Shown one piece after another: positions 41,355-50,834 of a stretch of 64,000 nt of DNA (positions are counted from its first letter, which is position 1; every line of letters begins with the position of its first letter). The notes beneath the pieces were generated by a model. The model was not told where the DNA came from. It searched no databases and worked only from the letters and a program-made list of their open reading frames with translations. Origin of the DNA: G963677085 sp963677085 (lineage in GTDB: Bacteria; Planctomycetota; Planctomycetia; Pirellulales; Thermoguttaceae); the NCBI GenBank assembly GCA_963677085.2, contig CAXXFH010000004.1, positions 124,001-188,000 of the forward strand, in the 5' to 3' direction. Made by a program: the position numbers and the translations under genes.

Positions 41355-44300
41355 ATGGCCGAAAACTTCGACCCTTATCTTCAGTGGTTAGACATTCCGA
41401 CGGACGAGCGGCCGCCGGATCACTACCAATTGCTGGGGCTGAAGCGATTCGAAGACGACCGCGACGTCGTCGAAGCGGCCGCCGAGCAACAAATTGGTCT
41501 GCTGTTTGCCTTTCGTACGGGAGAACACGCCGCCTTGTGCCAGCAGTTGCTCGACGAAGTCAACGCGGCCAAGGAATGTTTGCTCAACGAAAACCGCAAG
41601 ACGGGTTACGACCGCGGCTTGCGGCGTCGTCTTCAATTGGAGAGTCCCAAACTAGAACCGCCCCAGCCAGACACGCCCGCACCGAAAGCCCCACCAACAA
41701 GTCCGACGGAACAGCCAGCTTCGCCTTCCGCCAACCAAGAACGCCTGACCGCCGGTCCGTTGCTCGACATCATCGAAGCGCGCAAGTTGCTGCCGGTCGA
41801 CTTGATGCGGAAGCTCCGAAAACAGGTCGACCTGGCCGAAAAAACACCCTCGGCGGCGGCGGTTGCCAAGGCGCTCGTCGCTCAGGGCCACTTAACCGCT
41901 CCATTGGCCAAACGCCTGTTGGCCGACGCCCCAAACGCCGTCAGGGCCAACGACAAGCGGCCGCCGGCAGACGAACTGCCAGGGTTGGTCCCCATCGACA
42001 GTCCCAACGACGAACCGCTTGGGCTCGTGCCGATCGACAAGCCCGACGACGAGCCGCTTGGCTTGGCTCCGATCGACGGCTCCAACGAGGAACCACTTGG
42101 TTTGGTGCCGATCGACGAACCGGCCGACGAAGAAATGGGGTTGGTACCGCTGCCCGAGAAGTCGTCGGAGACATCATCCCCACCCGCCAAGAAGTCGAAC
42201 GGCGACGCGGCGACCAAGAAAAAGAAATCGAAAAGTAAAACGCCATCGGGCAAATCATCAACCGGGGCGTCGAGTACTCCCTCCGGTTCGTCGTTGAACG
42301 ATGAGTTGATATCGAGCACCACCGGGCTAGGCGGTCCTTTGGATGGGCTGATGGACGACCAGGCACAATGGAATGCCGCCGCCGACCCATTGATGCCCGC
42401 GCCGAGAAAACGGGGGCTGTCGGGCCTCTTCTCCCGATCGAAGAAACCCAAAAAGACCGACCACTGGGATTCCTCGCTGATGATGGTCGGCGGCGGAGCC
42501 TTGCTGGTGACTGTGATTCTCGGAGGTTTTCTCGTCTGGTCGCTTACCCGGCAAACGGGCGACGAAGCCCTGCGGCTGGCCAGCCAAGCCTATCACGACG
42601 GCTCCTACACCGACGCCATCCACAAATACACCAAGTATCTTGAGAAGTTCCCCGGCCACAAGGGCGAAAGCATCGCTCGCGTGCATCGCGGCCTGGCCCA
42701 GTTGCGGCAGGCGACCTCAGGCACGCACGATTGGAGCGCGTCGCTCGACACGGCCAAGAACGTCTTGAAACAGATCGAATCCGAGCCGGAGTTCCAGCAA
42801 GCCCACGCCGACCTCTCGGCCATGCTGCTAGACATCGCCGAAGGCCTCGCCACCGACGCCCGAAAGGCCCAAGACACGGCGCTAGTGGCCAAGTCGCGAG
42901 AGTCGCTCGCGCTGCTGGAGAAACACGTCCCGCGTTCGTTGTGGCGCGCCACCAAGATGGACGAGGTCCGCACGTCGCTGGCCCAAACCGAGCATTCCAT
43001 CGCCCAGGACGACGAACTGCGCAACGCCCTGGCCGCCATCGCCCAGGCAACGACCAAAGGCAACGCTAACGAGGCCTACCGGATTCGCCGCCAGTTGCTC
43101 AGCCAATACCCGACGGTGGCGAATGATCAGCAACTCAGCGCCGCAATTGCCAAAACGTCGCAAACGCAACAGGCGGCCGTCCATTGGGTCGACGAAGCCC
43201 GTGCAGCCTCGACCACCGACACCCCAACCACGGTGCTCTCGACCACAATCGTTGCCCAACGCTTCACCCATCAAACGGTGCCCCAGGTCGAAGGACACAT
43301 TGTCTTTGCCAAGGCCAAAGGGGCCTGCTACAGTTTGGACGCCGCCTCGGGCAAAGTGCTTTGGAGTCGCTACCAGGGACTTGACAGCAACACGGTCGGC
43401 GCCGGTTTCCCGCCCCAGGCGTTCACCTCGGAGGCTGGCGGCGACGTACTGTTGGTCGCCTCGGAGACCAACGAATTGCAGCGTATCGAGGGCACCACGG
43501 GCAGACTGCTCTGGCGGCAAACGATCGGCGAACGCTTCACCGCGAGACCCGTCATCGCCGAGGGCCGTATCTACGTGGCGGCTCCTTCGGGCAAGCTCGT
43601 CGTGCTCGACGCTGCCTCCGGCGCCACGATCGGATACGTGCAGTTTCCGCAACCGCTGCGCGTGGCTCCGGCCGTCGACGTGAACCACCGCCTGATTTTC
43701 CAACTGGCCGATCAGTTCAACCTGTTCGTCCTTCGACTCGACGGTGTCGCCGAAACGACCCGCGACCAAACAATGCCTTGTATCACCGTCGTTCACGTCG
43801 GCCACGAGTTGGGTAGCATTACCGCGCCGCCGGTGGTCGCCCGCGACGTACTACTGGTCGCCGTCAACGACTTGGCCTCGGATTGTACGCTTCAGTTCTT
43901 CACCATCGAAGAAGGACACGGGGGCGAAGAAGGGCAGGGGGGCACTGCCACATTAACGCCCGTCTATCGCACGCGACTTCAAGGCCGCGTCGACGAGGCG
44001 GCGGCTGTCGACGACCGCTATCTGGCCGTGGCCACCGATCTCGGATCGTTAGCCGTTTTCCAGGCAGGCAGTGCAGAAACCAACCCGCCTTTGAAAACGG
44101 TGGCCAGCCGGAAAATCGGCGGCGAACCCCATTTGATTCGATTTCCGTTTCTCTCGGAGAGTCGTGTGTGGCTCGCGGACAACGGCGTAACGGCTTTCGA
44201 CATCCAAGCGTCGACAAGTCGTTTAGTACCCAAATGGACCACCCACCAGTCCTCGCCCGTCACCCAACCGCTCGTTCAATTGGGCACGGCACTGTATTAC

Positions 44301-45398
44301 GTTCGCCACGATCCCAAGACGACCGGACTGGTGGTGTCGGCCATCCGCATGGACGACTCGACCGAGTTTTGGGAAACCTACCTGGCGGTTCCGTTGCCTT
44401 CCGAACCACGGGTGGCCGACGACGGCACGACGGTGACCGTCGTCAATGCAATCGGCGGCCTCTTCCCGCTCAACGCGGCGGACGTTGTCGCGGGCCAGGT
44501 GGTCGACACACCGCTGGTGGCCATCGACCCAGCCCAACTGCCCGGCCCCGTTCGTTGCGTCGTCGACTTAGGCTCGGGCGTAGTGGCCTTAAGCGTGGGC
44601 GAAGCGTCGAGGCAAGTGGCCGTTTACGATCCGCAGCAACGTCCTATCCGATTTCGTTGGCTGCTGTTGCCCGACGACCTGGCCTGTTGCCCCATCGCGT
44701 TTCAGTCTGGCCTGCTGGCCCCGTCGAAACCGGGCAGCGTGTTTCTGGTCGACCCGAACACCAGCGCCATGCAATGCGATCCGTTCCAACCGCGGCTCAA
44801 CGGCGATAGCACGGTCCTCTGGCGACGGCCGACCGCCACATCCGACGCCGCACTTCTGGCCGACGGCCGCGGAGCGATCTACCGCGTGGCCATCGAACCG
44901 AAACCGCGACCACATCTGGCCGTTTCGGCCCAAGCGACCACGCAGACGCCGCTCGTCTCCCCGTTGGTATCGTTTGCCGACGCGGTAGCGATCGTCGACG
45001 CCGAAAACGTCATTCAAGTATTCTCGGCCGATGAGCTCAAACCTGTCGGCCGCCAGTCGCTCGACTCAGCCTGTGTTTGGGGACCGGTGTCTCTCGGCCA
45101 ATCGGCCCTGCTGGCGACCGAACAGGGCACGCTCGTGTGTCTCGACCCGCAAGGTGGGCTTCGTTGGAAGCAGACGCTCTCGACCGGCCCATTGGTCGGC
45201 ACGCCATGGCTCGAAGGCGAGAGCTTCCTTGTAGCCGCGACCGACGGCACCATCGTTCGCCATTCGCTGGCAACCGGCCAGGTCTATAACCGGTCGACCG
45301 TCGGACGTCCCTTGGGCACCGGCCCGGTAAAACTCGGCGAACGGTTGCTCGTCGGCGGCCACGACGGCACACTGTATGTCATCTCCCAGCCCGACTGA
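41355..45398 (+). CDS. Large membrane protein: J-domain-like N-terminus, repeat linker, PQQ-type propeller
   Basis: This encodes 1347 residues. Residues ~8-95 resemble a J-domain without the HPD motif (PPDHYQLLGLKRFEDD, LLNENRKTGYDRGLRRR), as seen at the N-termini of many planctomycete proteins. Residues ~136-190 hold a helical module (VAKALVAQGHLTAPLAKRLL) also found in the kinase at 49485-50834. Residues ~205-268 are a degenerate 14-residue repeat (EPLGLVPID). One membrane helix lies at ~375-398 (VGGGALLVTVILGGFLVW). TPR-like helices follow (~400-600), then a PQQ/WD40-like beta-propeller (~620-1347, YSLDAASGKVLWSR, LVCLDPQGGLRWKQ) that would be periplasmic. It follows ExbB/ExbD/ExbD. Catalytic quinoprotein residues are not evident, so it is probably structural. 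Confidence 0.8.
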   Translation: MAENFDPYLQWLDIPTDERPPDHYQLLGLKRFEDDRDVVEAAAEQQIGLLFAFRTGEHAALCQQLLDEVNAAKECLLNENRKTGYDRGLRRRLQLESPKLEPPQPDTPAPKAPPTSPTEQPASPSANQERLTAGPLLDIIEARKLLPVDLMRKLRKQVDLAEKTPSAAAVAKALVAQGHLTAPLAKRLLADAPNAVRANDKRPPADELPGLVPIDSPNDEPLGLVPIDKPDDEPLGLAPIDGSNEEPLGLVPIDEPADEEMGLVPLPEKSSETSSPPAKKSNGDAATKKKKSKSKTPSGKSSTGASSTPSGSSLNDELISSTTGLGGPLDGLMDDQAQWNAAADPLMPAPRKRGLSGLFSRSKKPKKTDHWDSSLMMVGGGALLVTVILGGFLVWSLTRQTGDEALRLASQAYHDGSYTDAIHKYTKYLEKFPGHKGESIARVHRGLAQLRQATSGTHDWSASLDTAKNVLKQIESEPEFQQAHADLSAMLLDIAEGLATDARKAQDTALVAKSRESLALLEKHVPRSLWRATKMDEVRTSLAQTEHSIAQDDELRNALAAIAQATTKGNANEAYRIRRQLLSQYPTVANDQQLSAAIAKTSQTQQAAVHWVDEARAASTTDTPTTVLSTTIVAQRFTHQTVPQVEGHIVFAKAKGACYSLDAASGKVLWSRYQGLDSNTVGAGFPPQAFTSEAGGDVLLVASETNELQRIEGTTGRLLWRQTIGERFTARPVIAEGRIYVAAPSGKLVVLDAASGATIGYVQFPQPLRVAPAVDVNHRLIFQLADQFNLFVLRLDGVAETTRDQTMPCITVVHVGHELGSITAPPVVARDVLLVAVNDLASDCTLQFFTIEEGHGGEEGQGGTATLTPVYRTRLQGRVDEAAAVDDRYLAVATDLGSLAVFQAGSAETNPPLKTVASRKIGGEPHLIRFPFLSESRVWLADNGVTAFDIQASTSRLVPKWTTHQSSPVTQPLVQLGTALYYVRHDPKTTGLVVSAIRMDDSTEFWETYLAVPLPSEPRVADDGTTVTVVNAIGGLFPLNAADVVAGQVVDTPLVAIDPAQLPGPVRCVVDLGSGVVALSVGEASRQVAVYDPQQRPIRFRWLLLPDDLACCPIAFQSGLLAPSKPGSVFLVDPNTSAMQCDPFQPRLNGDSTVLWRRPTATSDAALLADGRGAIYRVAIEPKPRPHLAVSAQATTQTPLVSPLVSFADAVAIVDAENVIQVFSADELKPVGRQSLDSACVWGPVSLGQSALLATEQGTLVCLDPQGGLRWKQTLSTGPLVGTPWLEGESFLVAATDGTIVRHSLATGQVYNRSTVGRPLGTGPVKLGERLLVGGHDGTLYVISQPD
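41967..42153 (+). repeat. Degenerate 14-residue coding repeat (EPLGLVPID type)
   Basis: Five tandem units of about 42 bp encode variants of DEPLGLVPID followed by xPxD. They form an acidic, probably disordered linker on the cytoplasmic side of the membrane helix. Confidence 0.75.
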
Positions 45399-45447
45399 GC
45401 CTTGTCCCTGTGAACACCCGGCCGCGCGATCCCCGCTTCGACGTCTC

Positions 45448-45576
45448 GTTCCCATGCTTCGCGTGGGAACGCGCGATCCGACGCTTCGCGTCGCGATTGG
45501 CCAAAAAACGCGTCGGCTCACACTGCGGGGACGCAAAGCGTCCGACGCCTGGGTTCCCACGCTGTAGCGTGGGAAC
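45448..45576. repeat. Cluster of REP-like palindromes (BIME-like)
   Basis: Nested inverted repeats: GTTCCCATGC/GCGTGGGAAC (45448-45470), GACGC/GCGTC (45480-45492), GCGTCGG with CCGACGC (45510-45516 and 45542-45548) enclosing GGACGC/GCGTCC (45529-45543), and GTTCCCACGC/GCGTGGGAAC (45553-45576). The two outer palindromes are near copies. They fill the gap between two operon genes and happen to stay open in the downstream frame. Confidence 0.8.
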
Positions 45577-45589
45577 CAGGAATGGGGCG

Positions 45590-47929
45590 GTGGTGTTCAT
45601 TCTAGGATTACTAACCATTGGTCTGCTCAGTTCGCCCGTGCTGGGCGACGAACCAGTGCCGTTGTACAAGCAAGTGCCGTTCGATCGTCTCACGCTCAAC
45701 GCGCAAAACGAAAACGCGGTGCTCGACGTGCAACCGCTGAACCTGCCCGATCGGCGGCGGCCGATTACTCCCCGTACGACGGGCAAACTGCTGGTCGAAC
45801 TGACGGACGTACCTGGCAAGACGTACGAAATCTCGTGGCGTGCCATCGAAAAGGTAGAACTGTTCGAGCACATGGTCCTGACCGAAGCGCGTCGGTTGGT
45901 CGAAGCCGGCCAACTCGACGAGGCCTACGACTATTTCGAATTTCTGAAGACCGAACACCCTCAACTACCCGATCTAGCCCCAGCCTTCCAGGACTACTTG
46001 TTCGAGGAGGCCAAACGCGCTTATCGCCAAGGGCAATACGACATGGCCCTCGCGATGCTTCGTGAGCTTCACCAACGCAACCCGAATCGCGACGGCCTCG
46101 AACGGGTAATTCAGGCAGCCACCGACAAACTGGTCGCCAAATACCTGGCCCAACAGGCCTATCTGCCGACCCAAGCGTTGATCGACAACCTCGCCGCCTG
46201 GTATCCGGAGAACACGTTGGTCATTCAACGGCGTAAGGAGTTCGACGATCGCGTTGCCTCGCTGTTGGCCGCGGCCCAAACGGCTTCCACCTCCGGTGAT
46301 TACCGCCAGGCCGATCAGCTCGTGCGTCAACTAAGCGCGATGGCCCCCAAGCACCGAGAGGGCAAGGAACTGGCCCAATCGATTCACGCCCACTACCGGC
46401 GCATGGTCGTGGGCGTAAACTACCCATTGCTCGTCGACCATCCCAACCCGGCGTCACTTGCCGACACGACCGCACGGCGTTGTGGGCGGTTGCTGTATCG
46501 CATGGTAACCGAGTTCGCCGCGCCGGGCACCGACGGCGGTGACTACGATTGTCCGCTGGGCCAACTCGACGTCACGTCGTTCTCCCCACGGCTCACGCTA
46601 CAACTTCGCCCCGACCAGCGCTGGGCCGAAGGCGACATTTTATTGAACGACACCGTATTGACCGGTGCCGACGTTGCCCGAGAGCTGCTGTCGATGGCCA
46701 ATCCGCGTTCGGCCGACTATCGGCCCGTTTGGGCGGCCTTGAATCCGACCATTGCGGTCGACGACGTTTACCACGCGGAAGTCGACTTCGCACGTCCCCA
46801 CGTGCGACCCGACGCCCTGCTGCAAGTGCGCGTGTGCCCTTACACTATCGCGACGGCGGCCGAACGCCAAACCGTTTCGCCACCGCCAAACGGCCCCTAT
46901 GTGCTCGAATCGCGCAGCGACACCGAAGCGGTCTTCGTGGCCAACGCTCGCTACGGCCTGGCGGGCGCGACGCAACCCAGCGAAATCGTCGAGCGGTTTT
47001 TTTCCGAAGGTGGCCAAGCGGTTCGCGCATTGCGGCAAGGCAAATTCGATCTGCTCGCACGCGTTATGCCGTGGTCGATCGAACTGTTGCGCAGCGATCG
47101 CGACGTACGCGTCGAACCCTACGGCGTCCCGTTGATCCACTGTTTGATTCCCAACGTGAAGCGACCTTGGACCTCGCGGCGAGATTTCCGTCGTGCGTTG
47201 GTCTACGGCATCCACCGAGAGGCGATTCTTGAGCAATTATTGGCCAGCCAGTCTCTGCCGGGCAGCCAGGTTGTCAGTGGTCCGTTTCCCGCCGGCCGCG
47301 ACCACACCGATCCGTTAGGCTACGCCTACAACGAAGACGTCGTCGCCCGCGGCTACGAACCGCGACTAGCCATGGCCCTGGTGGCGGTTGCCTTGAAGGA
47401 CGAAGCCAAAAAGACGGCGGCCGACTCGTCGAAAGCGTCGTCCGACGTAGCTGGTCCGACACTCGTTCTCGCGCACCCGGCCGAGGAACTTGCCCGGGTG
47501 ACCTGCCAGTCGATCCGGCGCCAACTCGAGTTGATCGGCGTAAAGGTCGAGTTGCGGCCGCTCACCGAACGGCTGCCGCGACAAGTTCCGGAAGACGTCG
47601 ATCTGCTCTACGCCGAGTTGGCCGTTTGGGAGCCAGCCGTCGACGCCCGGACGTTGCTCGACATCGACGGCCCCTCACGCGGATGCAGTCCCTACATGAG
47701 TCTGGCACTGCGACAACTCGATCAGGCGACCGATTGGAGAGATACCCGCGCGGTCTTGCGCCGCATCCACCGGATCGCGCACGACGACGTGGCCATCGTC
47801 CCCTTGTGGCAGATGCAGCACTATCTTGCTTACCGCCGACACGTCGACGCGATCGCGCAGCAGCCGCCCACACTGTACTACAACGTCGAGCAATGGAACC
47901 CCGGCTTCGTTTACCCGCGAGAGCCCTGA
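45590..47929 (+). CDS. Family-5 extracellular solute-binding-like protein (SBP_bac_5)
   Basis: This encodes 779 residues from the GTG at 45590, chosen because AGGA lies 8 bases upstream and a signal peptide follows at once (FILGLLTIGLLSSPVLGDEP). The frame is open back to an ATG at 45410, but that adds ~60 residues encoded by REP-like palindromes. Residues ~20-270 are helical and TPR-like (EARRLVEAGQLDEAYDYFEF). From ~280 on it resembles oligopeptide-binding proteins: LRPDQRWAEGD, then VKRPWTSRRDFRRALVYGIH, NEDVVARGYEP and a C-terminal WQMQHYLAYR. No ABC permease or ATPase genes are nearby, so it may be a periplasmic partner of the operon's other products rather than an importer component. 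The stop overlaps the next start (TGATG). Confidence 0.8.
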   Translation: MVFILGLLTIGLLSSPVLGDEPVPLYKQVPFDRLTLNAQNENAVLDVQPLNLPDRRRPITPRTTGKLLVELTDVPGKTYEISWRAIEKVELFEHMVLTEARRLVEAGQLDEAYDYFEFLKTEHPQLPDLAPAFQDYLFEEAKRAYRQGQYDMALAMLRELHQRNPNRDGLERVIQAATDKLVAKYLAQQAYLPTQALIDNLAAWYPENTLVIQRRKEFDDRVASLLAAAQTASTSGDYRQADQLVRQLSAMAPKHREGKELAQSIHAHYRRMVVGVNYPLLVDHPNPASLADTTARRCGRLLYRMVTEFAAPGTDGGDYDCPLGQLDVTSFSPRLTLQLRPDQRWAEGDILLNDTVLTGADVARELLSMANPRSADYRPVWAALNPTIAVDDVYHAEVDFARPHVRPDALLQVRVCPYTIATAAERQTVSPPPNGPYVLESRSDTEAVFVANARYGLAGATQPSEIVERFFSEGGQAVRALRQGKFDLLARVMPWSIELLRSDRDVRVEPYGVPLIHCLIPNVKRPWTSRRDFRRALVYGIHREAILEQLLASQSLPGSQVVSGPFPAGRDHTDPLGYAYNEDVVARGYEPRLAMALVAVALKDEAKKTAADSSKASSDVAGPTLVLAHPAEELARVTCQSIRRQLELIGVKVELRPLTERLPRQVPEDVDLLYAELAVWEPAVDARTLLDIDGPSRGCSPYMSLALRQLDQATDWRDTRAVLRRIHRIAHDDVAIVPLWQMQHYLAYRRHVDAIAQQPPTLYYNVEQWNPGFVYPREP

Positions 47930-49440
47930 TGCTACGGTGTATCGTTCAAAAAACCGCTGTCGCCGCTGGCGTCCCGCACTGCGAGAACGCCCGACCGTCG
48001 CATGCGCGAAGAACATACGCCACAGCACGGCGTGGGCTGAATCTACTCGCGTCGGTCGCTCTTGCGCTGTCTCTCGGCGGTACGACAGCCGCGCAAGGGG
48101 TTTACGAAATGACACCCTATCGCGTCGAGCTGCTGGTGGCTTTCGACTCCTCGCCGCGGATCACGCAGCCGATGCGTGAGCAGTTGCCGGGGCAAATCGC
48201 CGAACGTATCGAGACGCTTGTCGGCGCTACCTGGACACTCACCGTGGGCGACGTGCCTGCCGAGCTTCAGCGAACCCTGGTGGCTGACATCGAAACCCTC
48301 ATCACACCCTCGACGCTTCCAGCCGACGCATCGCTCGACAAACGCATACTGTTGGTGGTCTCGTTCGAGCGGGACCATTATCGCGTGGCCGGTCGGGAGT
48401 TCGATGTTCACACCCAGACCTTCGGCACGCCGCTCGCTTTGCCCGTATGGCACGCGGGCAAACTGCGCGATGTGGCCGTCGACGTGGCCATTCGCTGCTT
48501 CGCCCCGTTGGCTCGTATCGAGAAGGTACAAGACCGGCAGGTTCTGCTTCGGGTCAAGGGCTCTGGCTTGCCGGTGCGTGATCCTTCCCTGCGTTGGATT
48601 CGCCCGGGCATGGTGTTTCGGCCCATGATTCGCTTCAACGAACGTACCGGCAAGCTGCTTCGGGTGACACCCATCCCGTGGACCTTTTGCGTCGTCGACG
48701 ACGCAGCATCGTCCGACGATGTGCCGCCGGGGCTGACCGCGACCCAGTTGATTACCGGACTAAGAAGTCCGTTAAGCAGTCGACGCCGGGGGCGGGTCGA
48801 GCCGTTGGCCTTGGCGGTCGCTGCCCCGTCGCAACCGAGCACGCTGGTGTTACAGGCCAACACCCAGCCACATATTCCGTTGGGTGGCTACGACATCTTT
48901 GCTCACCCGCCCGACGTGAAAACTACCACGTGGCTAGGGCGAACCGACTTGCTGGGACGAATCACCATTGCCCCGAGCGAATCGCCCATTCGCGTGCTGA
49001 TCGTCCGTAGCGGCAACGAATCGCTCGCCCGATTGCCGGTAATGCCGGGCCTGGAAAGTGAACTCCTTGCTCGCGTGTCAAACGACGACGCACGATTGCA
49101 GGCCGAAGGGATCGTCACCGGCTTGCAGGAGGAACTTGTCGACCTGGTAACGCGGCGCGAAGTCCTTATTGCCCGGGCGGAAACCCAGTTGGCCGAAAAC
49201 CATCTCGACAAGGCGGCCGAACTGGTCACCGAGCTACAGCGTCTTCCCACGCGACTTCAATTCCAGCATCGGATCACCCAAGCCCAAAAACGTTTGACGA
49301 CCGATGACCCGCTGGTGCAACGCAAAATCGACGCCCTGTTCAGCCACACGGCGAAGATGGTCGACGAATACCTCAAACCCGAACCAATCGAGCAGTTGTG
49401 GCAAACGCTGCGCAAGGCAAGGACAGAAGGAAATCAGTAA
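47929..49440 (+). CDS. Secreted protein of unknown function, last gene of the ExbB/ExbD operon
   Basis: This encodes 503 residues from the ATG at 47929, which overlaps the previous stop by one base, indicating translational coupling. A long basic N-region precedes a signal peptide core (LLASVALALSLGGTTAAQ). The rest is not recognised. Residues ~60-220 alternate charged and hydrophobic stretches (YRVELLVAFDSSPR, LVGATWTLTVGDVP); ~225-390 are probably beta-rich (PHIPLGGYDIFAHPP may be a small sandwich domain); ~395-500 are helical and Glu/Gln-rich (EVLIARAETQLAENHLDKAA), coiled-coil-like. It probably works in the periplasm or at the outer membrane with the solute-binding-like protein. Downstream the kinase gene converges with a 44-bp gap. 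Confidence 0.7.
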   Translation: MLRCIVQKTAVAAGVPHCENARPSHARRTYATARRGLNLLASVALALSLGGTTAAQGVYEMTPYRVELLVAFDSSPRITQPMREQLPGQIAERIETLVGATWTLTVGDVPAELQRTLVADIETLITPSTLPADASLDKRILLVVSFERDHYRVAGREFDVHTQTFGTPLALPVWHAGKLRDVAVDVAIRCFAPLARIEKVQDRQVLLRVKGSGLPVRDPSLRWIRPGMVFRPMIRFNERTGKLLRVTPIPWTFCVVDDAASSDDVPPGLTATQLITGLRSPLSSRRRGRVEPLALAVAAPSQPSTLVLQANTQPHIPLGGYDIFAHPPDVKTTTWLGRTDLLGRITIAPSESPIRVLIVRSGNESLARLPVMPGLESELLARVSNDDARLQAEGIVTGLQEELVDLVTRREVLIARAETQLAENHLDKAAELVTELQRLPTRLQFQHRITQAQKRLTTDDPLVQRKIDALFSHTAKMVDEYLKPEPIEQLWQTLRKARTEGNQ

Positions 49441-49456
49441 CCGATCCCGCAACGAC

Positions 49457-49479
49457 CGACGGGTGCCATGCCCGTGTCG
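49457..49479. terminator. Hairpin between convergent genes
   Basis: CGACGGG pairs with CCCGTGTCG (two-base bulge) across TGCCATG in the 44-bp gap between the operon end and the convergent kinase gene. No T-run follows on either strand, so it is a weak terminator candidate. Confidence 0.35.
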
Positions 49480-49484
49480 TCGTG

Positions 49485-50834
49485 TCACCACAGCAAGCTT
49501 GCCAGCCACCAGATCAGCAGCACCAGGGCGACGACGACCAGGGGCAAAACAACCAACACGGCAAGCGGCCGAAGTATCGCCATCAGTTCGCCGGGGCCCA
49601 CCGAGTCGGTCGGCACGATCAGGCTCGAACTCTCCTCGCTCGAACTTGCATCGTTAAGATCGTCAAGCGTATCGCGAAGCACAGAGACCTCGGGCCTCCG
49701 CTTGCGGCGAGCAGGCAACGGACGAGGACGGGGCGGCGATGCCAACGGTGGAACCACGGGCGGCGGCGTGGGGCTCTCGTTCGGCTTCGGCTGGGGCATG
49801 GCCCGATCGGTCCAGGTTCTTAACCGCGACATCACTTCGGTGGCCGACTGAATCCGCTCGGCCGGATTCTTCGCCATCATGTCGGCCATCACCTCGACAA
49901 ACTCGTCGCTGAGATTCTTGTTCAGCCGTCTTGGATCCAAAGGACGCAGCTCGCAATGCGCCCGGGCCTTGTCGGCCGTGGTTCCCCCAGGAAACGGCAC
50001 CTTGCCGGTTACCGCGTAATAAAACGTGCAGCCCAACGAGTAGATGTCCCAAGCGGGTGTCGGCTCCCAGGGTGCTTTGACGTGGTCGGGCGACAGGTAA
50101 TCGGCCGTGCCCACGATTTTGCCGTAGCGAGGGTCGGTCTCGGCATCGCCGTTAAGTGGTCCCGCCAGCCCGAGGTCCGAAAGCTTGGCCTCACCTTCCG
50201 GCGTGACCAACACGTTGCCCGGCTTCACGTCGCGATGTATCAACCCGCGCTGATGGGCATGGCGTAAACCCTCGGCCACCTGAAAGATGATGTCCGAGGC
50301 CTTCTGCATGTCGAGTGGTCCATCACGACGCACGAGCTTTCGCAAGTCGCAACCCGGCACGTATTCGGTGACCAGGTAGTAGACGTTTCCGTCGTGCCCA
50401 GCGTCCAACGCACGAACCAATCGCGGATGATCCAAACTGGCCAACGCGCGGATCTCGCGTGTAAAATTGGCAACAGCGTCCGGCGTCGACTTATTCAAAG
50501 GCAAAACCTTAATCGCCACGACGCGCCCCATCACACTGTGCTCGGCCTTGAACACCTGCCCCATGCCGCCCTGGCCGATCGAATCGACAATCAGGTAGGG
50601 GCCCAGGTTGAACTTGGTCCGTCCATCGAGCAACTGTTTCGCCTGCCAGGGGTTGAGGTGTCCCATGGCCACCAGCCGGTCGGCCAGTTGCTGTTCGGTC
50701 TGTGGCGTATCGTCGTCGGGTTCGTCACTCTCGGACCACCCTACCGCAGCCCGAGCTTCCTCGATTTGCTCATCGGAAAGCAAACCGCTGGCCAGGGCAC
50801 ATTGCTCAAATTTTGGACGAGGAGATTCGCTCAC
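49485..50834 (-). CDS. Serine/threonine protein kinase with C-terminal membrane anchor
   Basis: This encodes 449 residues from a GTG. Residues ~1-78 are a helical non-kinase module with LADRLVAMGHLNPWQAKQLL, similar to part of the J/PQQ protein at 41355-45398. The Hanks-type kinase domain runs ~78-345: glycine loop IGQGGMGQVF, catalytic K109, HRDVKPGN with D202, and DLG at 220-222 in place of DFG, a common variant in this bacterial group. A Pro-rich linker follows (~348-380), then one membrane helix at ~420-447, so the kinase domain is cytoplasmic and nothing extends far outside. It converges on the ExbB/ExbD operon. The shared N-terminal module suggests that it acts on or with the J/PQQ protein; this is inference. 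Confidence 0.93.
   Translation of the reverse strand: MSESPRPKFEQCALASGLLSDEQIEEARAAVGWSESDEPDDDTPQTEQQLADRLVAMGHLNPWQAKQLLDGRTKFNLGPYLIVDSIGQGGMGQVFKAEHSVMGRVVAIKVLPLNKSTPDAVANFTREIRALASLDHPRLVRALDAGHDGNVYYLVTEYVPGCDLRKLVRRDGPLDMQKASDIIFQVAEGLRHAHQRGLIHRDVKPGNVLVTPEGEAKLSDLGLAGPLNGDAETDPRYGKIVGTADYLSPDHVKAPWEPTPAWDIYSLGCTFYYAVTGKVPFPGGTTADKARAHCELRPLDPRRLNKNLSDEFVEVMADMMAKNPAERIQSATEVMSRLRTWTDRAMPQPKPNESPTPPPVVPPLASPPRPRPLPARRKRRPEVSVLRDTLDDLNDASSSEESSSLIVPTDSVGPGELMAILRPLAVLVVLPLVVVALVLLIWWLASLLW

Noticed and set aside
45590..47929. Reading the solute-binding-like protein as part of an ABC importer
   Set aside because: No permease or ABC ATPase gene is present in the window near it; the neighbours are ExbB/ExbD and propeller proteins.
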